A DNA stretch of 10,740 nt from Desulfobacterales bacterium. Lineage in GTDB: Bacteria > Desulfobacterota > Desulfobacteria > Desulfobacterales > JAUCGF01. The DNA lies in contig JAOZRC010000122.1 in NCBI GenBank assembly GCA_029940345.1, positions 1-10,740 on the forward strand, in the 5' to 3' direction. Below the pieces are notes generated by a model that saw nothing but the letters and a program-made list of their open reading frames with translations, did not search any database and was not told where the DNA came from. The translations under genes were made by a program, and so were the position numbers. Positions 6,324-10,740 of this stretch are shown piece after piece (the stretch's first letter is position 1; every line of letters starts with the position of its first letter).

Positions 6324-7184
6324 ATGTCAAGCATACTTCATGTTGTAGGAAATAATATAAGGTATTATCGTAAACGGCTTGGACTCAGCCAAGAGCGGCT
6401 TGCAGAGATTGCGGAACTCCACAGAACTTATATTGGAGCAGTTGAACGAGGAGAAAAGAATATTTCTGCAAACAATATTGCAAAAATTGCAGAAGTGCTT
6501 GATATTGATCCTTATTTTCTGATGAAACCAAATCAGGTATCCTCATCTGACACTGTGCTTGAAGAAAAAGCCTGTACTCCTATTTCGACAAAATTTTCAT
6601 ATTTTAGTAAAAGCTGCATACTTCCGTATGAACTGAGTATTGAGCATATCAGACAGGCTATGGAAGAGTTTCTCAGATTCATCGGCTTTATCAACCATCA
6701 ACTTTTCAGCAAAGAAATTCCCCGGCTTGAGAGCTTTTTGATGCCTGCGAATTTTAGTAGTATTGTCGGTGAATTCATGAATATCAGTATTCCGAAATAT
6801 TGCTATAATCTTGTTAAAAATCAATACCATAACGGACATCCAGACCTTATCCCAAAAGGGAAGTTTCCTGAAGATGCTATTCAATACTCTGATGAAGGCA
6901 TTGAAATAAAAGCTTCCAGACATCCAAGCGGATGGCAGGGGCATAATCCTGAATCTGTATGGCTGATGGTATTTTATTTTGATAGTAATACGTCTAATGA
7001 TAAAAAGAAGAAAATTGGCCCAAAACCTTTCCGGTTCAAGGGGGTGTATGCAGCCAAAATAGAAGAATCCGATTGGAATTTTTCAGGTCGCTCTGCTACC
7101 AGCAGGAGAACAATAACGGCAAGCATCAACAGAACCGGAATTAAAAAAATGAAGGGAAATTGGATTTATAATGATTTGGAATGA
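6324..7184 (+). CDS. Controller protein-type II restriction endonuclease fusion (C-R fusion)
   Basis: This 286-residue protein seems to join a restriction-modification controller to its nuclease. Residues 5-68 are an XRE-type helix-turn-helix of C-protein type: NNIRYYRKRLGLSQERLAEI, then HRTYIGAVERGEKNIS (33-48), where RTYIG..ERG..N is characteristic. After a linker (about 70-95), residues 100-286 resemble no family I can name, but carry a PD-(D/E)XK-like active site. D174 is in GHPDLI, and E194 and K196 are in GIEIKAS, 20 residues on. GWQGHNPES (203-211) and the hydrophobic strand VWLMVFYF (212-219) follow. It would cut a specific DNA sequence unless the partner methyltransferase has modified it. 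The ATG at 6324 is chosen because upstream ATGs are out of frame. C-boxes and a leaderless-type promoter precede it. The 3' end overlaps the convergent methyltransferase gene by 19 bp. Base composition is visibly more AT-rich than the etf operon, suggesting transfer. An orphan regulator is less likely, given the context and the catalytic triad. Confidence 0.8.
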   Translation: MSSILHVVGNNIRYYRKRLGLSQERLAEIAELHRTYIGAVERGEKNISANNIAKIAEVLDIDPYFLMKPNQVSSSDTVLEEKACTPISTKFSYFSKSCILPYELSIEHIRQAMEEFLRFIGFINHQLFSKEIPRLESFLMPANFSSIVGEFMNISIPKYCYNLVKNQYHNGHPDLIPKGKFPEDAIQYSDEGIEIKASRHPSGWQGHNPESVWLMVFYFDSNTSNDKKKKIGPKPFRFKGVYAAKIEESDWNFSGRSATSRRTITASINRTGIKKMKGNWIYNDLE

Positions 7185-8116
7185 TTGAATAAATCTAATT
7201 GTAAATCGTCGGTGTTAATCGTAGCTAATTTTAATATCACCTTTTTAGCCATTTCGAAATACTCACTATGTCTTTCCACGCCGATACTCAGATAGTTTAA
7301 TGCTTCTGCCGCAGCTATTGTTGAGCCGGATCCCATGAAAGGATCAACTATAATGCCTTTACCGAGAGGTAAAGAAGCATATACGATTTTTCTTAAAAAT
7401 GACTGAGGTTTTAAGCTGGGATGATTCGATATCCGACGCTCTGTTTTAGGCGTTCGCTCATTCTTAATAACATCCTCAAACGGTGAACCGTCCTGTTTCC
7501 TCCGTAATCCCCCGGTCTGATATTCTTTCAAACAATCGCTTAGTCGCATTCCTTTCGGCAAAGGTTTTCTGAACAATCCCCACGGTTCAAAGCATCCTCT
7601 CGGTAAAGAACATACGTCCTGATATTTTTTTTCAGCATTTTTGGGTCTATCACCGCCCCGCAGTGTTCTGACAAGCCGTGTTATTGTTCCACGAAATTCA
7701 AATCCGCTCTCAACAATGGAAGAAAATACCAATTGAGAAAGAAACGTGTTTGATGCAATAAAAATATGACCGCCGGGACGTAGCGCTTTAAATGAGAGAT
7801 TTCCCCAATTTAAAAAAAAGAGATAAAGACGTTTTCTTTCTTTTCGGCTTAATGCGGTAAAACGGGGCAACGGAGAACGTATTTTACCATCGAAAGCCGG
7901 CGGCAACCTCCAAACGCCGCCATTGCCGTTAGTTCGTTTCTCCAATTGAGCAAAGTCATATTCCTTGACCCCGTAAGGGGGATCGGTTACAATAGCATGA
8001 ATACCGTTTTCCGGTAATTTTCTGAGCCATTCAAAGCAGTCATCTTTAATTATTATCGAATTACCGATGGATCGGTATTTGCAGCCTACGGTAAATGATG
8101 TTAATGTATCAGTCAT
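7166..8116 (-). CDS. Type II DNA methyltransferase (N6-adenine or N4-cytosine, beta-class order)
   Basis: This 316-residue modification enzyme of the N6_N4_Mtase family should protect host DNA from the fusion nuclease. The catalytic motif IV TDPPYG (44-49) comes first. The SAM-binding motif I DPFMGSGST (258-266) is near the C-terminus, preceded by HPSLKPQ (232-238) and followed by SIGVERHSEYF (277-287). This is the circular order of the beta class. DPPY is usual for m6A but does not exclude m4C. The variable region about 60-230, including GNGGVWRLPP (64-73) and LRGGDRP (152-158), probably holds target recognition. The site itself cannot be read. The start ATG at 8116 has AAAGGA (8129-8124) 7 nt upstream. 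A single C-box lies at 8145-8155. The last codons overlap the nuclease gene tail to tail. Confidence 0.9.
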   Translation of the reverse strand: MTDTLTSFTVGCKYRSIGNSIIIKDDCFEWLRKLPENGIHAIVTDPPYGVKEYDFAQLEKRTNGNGGVWRLPPAFDGKIRSPLPRFTALSRKERKRLYLFFLNWGNLSFKALRPGGHIFIASNTFLSQLVFSSIVESGFEFRGTITRLVRTLRGGDRPKNAEKKYQDVCSLPRGCFEPWGLFRKPLPKGMRLSDCLKEYQTGGLRRKQDGSPFEDVIKNERTPKTERRISNHPSLKPQSFLRKIVYASLPLGKGIIVDPFMGSGSTIAAAEALNYLSIGVERHSEYFEMAKKVILKLATINTDDLQLDLFNHSKSL

Positions 8117-8144
8117 AAAATATTCCTTTAAATTCGTATATGAT

Positions 8145-8155
8145 GACTAAAAGTA
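8145..8155 (-). promoter_or_regulatory. Single C-box at the methyltransferase promoter
   Basis: On the minus strand TACTTTTAGTC matches the C-box GACTTATAGTC at 9 of 11 positions. The wider ATGCTACTTTTAGT (8159-8146) matches the left box of the fusion gene (6271-6284) at 13 of 14 positions. A possible -10, CATATA or TATACG, begins 2-4 bases downstream, so bound protein would block polymerase. In Esp1396I the controller likewise represses the methyltransferase gene from one dimer site. No second box is seen at the 15-bp spacing. Confidence 0.65.
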
Positions 8156-8187
8156 GCATAGATATTTGTAAATTACAAGAAAAAAAC

Positions 8188-8291
8188 GGCATCCTTCATA
8201 AGGCAGCTAAAGTAGTTAACACTTTTTCGATCTGTTCAGCCACAAAATTTTGTAGGGTGGGCAGAGTGTAAACCGACAAATGAAGGATGCC
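8188..8291. repeat. 104-bp segment bounded by perfect 12-bp inverted repeats
   Basis: GGCATCCTTCAT (8188-8199) and ATGAAGGATGCC (8280-8291) are exact reverse complements enclosing 80 bp with no reading frame. The right end extends into the 26-bp repeat shared with 19-44. This looks like a small non-autonomous element or two repeat copies in opposite orientation. No target duplication is evident. Confidence 0.6.
8266..8291 (+). repeat. 26-bp dispersed repeat, copy 2
   Basis: It is 25 of 26 identical to 19-44, in the same orientation. The two copies lie about 8.2 kb apart. They bracket the methyltransferase, the protease-etf operon and the RM island, so recombination between them could in principle excise the block, although 26 bp is short for homologous recombination. 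Confidence 0.7.
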
Positions 8292-8482
8292 AAAAAAACT
8301 AACCGCCCAATCTGGGACACAAACTGAGAAATCGTTCGGGAATTATACAGGAACTCTGTTGGCATTGTAATCGTTTCCGAATATTATCTGCTTGCCAAAA
8401 AAGCGAACATCCCAGTATGGATTCTGACGGAACGATTTAGAAACTTGAACTATACTGATAACACCTGATAAGCTTCAATGCC

Positions 8483-10111
8483 ATGAACCCGACAACATTC
8501 AGACAACGGATGCACCTCCTATTAAAAGACGGCCTGGCGTTAAGCGTTATCGCATTAACCCTGCTTTGGCAGTTCGCTCCGTGGGTGTTGTATCCTCATC
8601 CGCGCTATTTGTACGTTGCAACCCAGGGAAGTGATTGGCGCTCCGGAAGGTCGCCGGAACGACCGCTGGCAACCCTTGGCCGGGCGGTCGAACTGGCGTA
8701 CCCCGGGACGGTGATAATGGTTCAGCCGGGACGTTACCATGAAAGGCTTGTTATTCGCAAAGGCGGACTGCCGGATACGCCCATTATATTCCGGGCTGAA
8801 AAACCCGGTACAGTCATATTTTCCGGAGGTGGCTCCAATGCTTTAACGTCTGAACTCATCTGGCAAGGTGAAGAAAACGGCATCTATTCAACCCATGTGC
8901 CCTGGTCGGTTTACTCGTTTTTGGCTAACGATGAACGACTGCTGCATTGCCGCACAGAAAAAGCCTTTCGTCAATTCGTAACACGTCCCCTGGCGTATGG
9001 CGCTTTTGTTCAGATTGACAACCGCCTGTTATTGCGTCTGCGTCACGGCGCTAATCCTGAAAACGCTGTCCTGGCTTTCAATGGGCCCGTTCCGCATCGA
9101 CTGGCTAACGGTGTTTGGCGAGCGGCCAATGTCTGGCTTGAAGCGTCGTATTTTCGCTTCGAGGGCATCCGTTTCGAGTTAGGCGCCGGCAGCGGGATCA
9201 GCCTGTTTCGAAGTCGCAATCTTGATATTCGTGAGTGTGTCTTTACCGGGGCCGATATCGGCATTGATGCGTCAAAGGCGGCATCAGGACGCATTGATTT
9301 AAACGTCCGCAACTGCGCGAGCCTTAACTATCCTGCGGGTGAATGGCAACCGGGTTGGCTGTCATGGCAAGAATGCTATACGCATCAGCGTAACAGGGGC
9401 TTCATAAGCGTGGGGCGTGATGGCGTTATTGTTCAGGAAAATCTTATCACCGGATCCAGCGATGGTATGCATATCAGCCCAGCGTCCGGATCGTCTGAAT
9501 TCGGCGCTGATATTTATGGCAATCTCATCGCCTTGTGCAACGATGACGCCATTGAATTCGACGGGTTCGCAGAAAATGTGAGATTTCATCACAACCTGAT
9601 TTATGACTGCCCTATGTCTCTCGGTGTCAGCCCTGTACTACGCGGGCCGGTGATAATTGCCTATAATCTGTTCCTGCACCCATCTGATCTGGCTTACGCT
9701 TGTCAAATCAAATTTTTAAATCCGTGGCGACACCGTCAGAAGCCGCTGAATGGCCCTATCCGCAATATTGAGATCCATCATAATACCTTCGTCAGCGACT
9801 GGCTCTGCTGGCACCGCCCAGACACACCGGTTGTCGACGTACGCGTACACCATAATCGGTTTGCCATTCAACGCTGCGGCGATCCGGCCTGGCCGCCGGG
9901 TGTGCATGAATATTCCAATGATTACATTAATCTGCCTCTTGACGCATATCCTGATCCCGGCCGTGATGAACGTTGGTTTCTAGGCGCAGACACATCGCGG
10001 CCGGGTGATAGGTGGGCTATCAAACGTCCGGGACCTTCATGGCTCGACTGGCGCTCCGAACCGGGTACCAAACGTCTTTTGATTGAATTGGACGCCAGGT
10101 TGTTTGAATGA
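8483..10111 (+). CDS. Membrane-anchored parallel beta-helix (pectate-lyase-fold) protein
   Basis: This 542-residue protein of unknown substrate has a short cytoplasmic N-terminus, one hydrophobic segment (about 17-37, LALSVIALTLLWQFAPWVLY) acting as an uncleaved anchor or signal, and an extracytoplasmic right-handed beta-helix. YLYVATQGSDWRSGRSPERP (43-61 region), ATLGRAVELAYPGTVIMVQPGRYHE (63-87) is the entry typical of DUF1565/pectate-lyase-like proteins. Parallel beta-helix rungs recur at about 220-460, e.g. FRFEGIRFELGAGSGISLF, VIVQENLITGSSDGMHIS (315-332), IYGNLIALCNDDAIEFDG (344-361), VRFHHNLIYDCP (366-377), IEIHHNTF and VRVHHNRF. Such folds bind or cleave acidic polysaccharides. No lyase catalytic residues can be assigned with confidence, so binding or an epimerase/hydrolase role is equally open. 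The start follows a short upstream ATG-CCA-TGA, and no Shine-Dalgarno is clear. The stop overlaps the next gene by ATGA, suggesting the two act together. Confidence 0.8.
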   Translation: MNPTTFRQRMHLLLKDGLALSVIALTLLWQFAPWVLYPHPRYLYVATQGSDWRSGRSPERPLATLGRAVELAYPGTVIMVQPGRYHERLVIRKGGLPDTPIIFRAEKPGTVIFSGGGSNALTSELIWQGEENGIYSTHVPWSVYSFLANDERLLHCRTEKAFRQFVTRPLAYGAFVQIDNRLLLRLRHGANPENAVLAFNGPVPHRLANGVWRAANVWLEASYFRFEGIRFELGAGSGISLFRSRNLDIRECVFTGADIGIDASKAASGRIDLNVRNCASLNYPAGEWQPGWLSWQECYTHQRNRGFISVGRDGVIVQENLITGSSDGMHISPASGSSEFGADIYGNLIALCNDDAIEFDGFAENVRFHHNLIYDCPMSLGVSPVLRGPVIIAYNLFLHPSDLAYACQIKFLNPWRHRQKPLNGPIRNIEIHHNTFVSDWLCWHRPDTPVVDVRVHHNRFAIQRCGDPAWPPGVHEYSNDYINLPLDAYPDPGRDERWFLGADTSRPGDRWAIKRPGPSWLDWRSEPGTKRLLIELDARLFE

Positions 10112-10617
10112 TGCCAACGATTCGTCATTATATTTTCGCTGTCCTGCTGGCCACAACCGCTTCGGTGGTTTGCGGAGCCGCTTTGGGAAGTTTCCTACGT
10201 TTGATCAGTATTGAGTATCTTAATGTGGTTCGCAATGTTCCTTATGAAGAATTGTTCTTCGGTCTGACTGGTGCTGCGCTTTATGGCATGTCACATGGCT
10301 TTCGCTACGGCCTTTTCCTGGGCGCTTTGCTCGGCTTTGCCGCAATCGGAGGCGTCCGCAAAATAGCACCGGTTCGTGATTTGTTGATAACCGCGTCCAT
10401 CGTGACGGCATTCTCCGGTATGACCACACTGGTCGGAGGCGTAGGCGCTTATACTGCCGCCAAGCTCACCGGCCCGTTTCTGCCCGAACATATCGCTTTG
10501 CAGGTGGGAAGCCCCTATCGGGTGATGTGCGGCTATGGCCTGGAGTATGGTGCCGCGGTGGGCGCTGTCATATCAACACTTACAATGGCTGTATGGATAT
10601 GGCGCCGGCGTTCCTGA
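10108..10617 (+). CDS. Small polytopic membrane protein of unknown function
   Basis: This 169-residue protein is not recognised as a known family. It has about four hydrophobic helices: 7-31 (YIFAVLLATTASVVCGAALG), about 48-79 (EELFFGLTGAALYGM then FRYGLFLGALLGFAAIGGV), 91-115 (DLLITASIVTAFSGMTTLVGGVGAY) and 145-165 (YGAAVGAVISTLTMAVWIW). It ends in WRRRS, and the positive-inside rule suggests a cytoplasmic C-terminus. Small residues (Gly, Ala) dominate the helices, suggesting tight packing. The start ATG at 10108 overlaps the upstream stop as ATGA; the adjacent ATG at 10111 is an alternative. It is presumably cotranslated with, and may assist or anchor, the beta-helix protein. Confidence 0.7.
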   Translation: MMPTIRHYIFAVLLATTASVVCGAALGSFLRLISIEYLNVVRNVPYEELFFGLTGAALYGMSHGFRYGLFLGALLGFAAIGGVRKIAPVRDLLITASIVTAFSGMTTLVGGVGAYTAAKLTGPFLPEHIALQVGSPYRVMCGYGLEYGAAVGAVISTLTMAVWIWRRRS

Positions 10618-10740
10618 AGGCTGCGCGGCATAATATCCCTCCAATCCGTTATAATCAGATTGTAACCGTTCACTCCCCCCTACGTTCAAACTCACGCGGG
10701 ACAGCTTCCCGCGCTACAAACTCACGCATGGCGCGATCAT
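10618..10740. repeat. Palindromic/direct-repeat unit cut by the window end
   Basis: CAAACTCACGC occurs at 10687-10697 and again at 10717-10727, a 30-bp period. Between them CGCGGGA (10695-10701) and TCCCGCG (10707-10713) form a perfect 7-bp stem with a five-base loop. GTTATAATC/GATTGTAAC (10648-10656/10658-10666) is another near-palindrome. No gene is visible. This may be the edge of a REP-type cluster or of another intergenic repeat element. Confidence 0.5.

Larger units (their letters stand above)
8117..8482. other. Gene-free spacer between the RM island and the beta-helix operon
   Basis: No coding region of note is present. From left to right it holds the methyltransferase leader, Shine-Dalgarno and C-box (8117-8160), the inverted repeat pair 8188-8199/8280-8291, a perfect 12-bp palindrome ACAAAATTTTGT (8242-8253), TGTAGGGTGGG (8251-8261), and the second 26-bp repeat (8266-8291). 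It then runs about 190 bp up to the next gene. That last part has AATCGTT at 8330-8336 and 8369-8375 and inverted at 8431-8437. A TATACT at 8451-8456 could be a -10, but it has no convincing -35. Confidence 0.6.

Noticed and set aside
6271..6345. Short upstream reading frame (24 codons) before the fusion gene
   Set aside because: It lies across the C-boxes and promoter, has no ribosome binding site and overlaps the true start out of frame.
6324..7184. Simple XRE-family transcriptional regulator or antitoxin
   Set aside because: The long C-terminal domain with PD-(D/E)XK residues, the C-boxes and the adjacent DNA methyltransferase fit an RM system much better.
10648..10666. Terminator after the small membrane protein gene
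   Set aside because: The near-perfect arms leave a one-base centre and are AT-rich, with no T-run following.

Overview
The window looks like a piece of a mesophilic Gram-negative bacterial chromosome, moderate in GC. A lipid-oxidising anaerobe of the Desulfobacterota type is my best guess, with low confidence. It rests on an etfB-etfA-acyl-CoA dehydrogenase operon with a flavin-bifurcating-like EtfB loop, a periplasmic BepA-like M48/TPR protease and many small palindromic repeats. There is no rRNA, tRNA or housekeeping marker to settle it.

Layout. (1) 1-257: gene-free flank holding a copy of a 26-bp dispersed repeat (19-44) and a nested palindrome (133-257), whose right arm contains the stop codon of the next gene. 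(2) 254-1045, minus: a SAM-dependent methyltransferase of the kind found in surface-polysaccharide loci. (3) 1046-1152: a short divergent intergenic region with two interleaved sigma70-like promoters. (4) 1153-6189, plus: a tightly packed group of M48 metalloprotease with TPRs, etfB, etfA and acyl-CoA dehydrogenase. The last three are translationally coupled and form an electron-transfer module: the dehydrogenase oxidises an acyl-CoA and passes electrons to the EtfAB flavoprotein. (5) 6190-8160: an AT-richer restriction-modification island. A single protein carries an N-terminal controller (C-protein) HTH domain and a C-terminal PD-(D/E)XK nuclease domain. It is transcribed toward a convergent DNA methyltransferase, and the two genes overlap by 19 bp at their 3' ends. 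Two C-boxes with the geometry of known C-protein operators lie just upstream of the fusion gene, and a third matching box lies at the methyltransferase promoter. The system therefore looks fully self-timed: the fusion protein would activate then repress itself, and would repress the methyltransferase. (6) 8161-8482: gene-free spacer with inverted 12-bp repeats and the second copy of the 26-bp repeat. (7) 8483-10617, plus: a two-gene unit of a membrane-anchored parallel beta-helix (pectate-lyase-fold) protein and a small four-helix membrane protein, overlapping by ATGA. (8) 10618-10740: a repeat unit cut by the window end.

The most interesting element is the C-nuclease fusion with its three-site operator set. 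C-R fusions are known as a class, so novelty would lie in the nuclease family, the specificity and the convergent layout.
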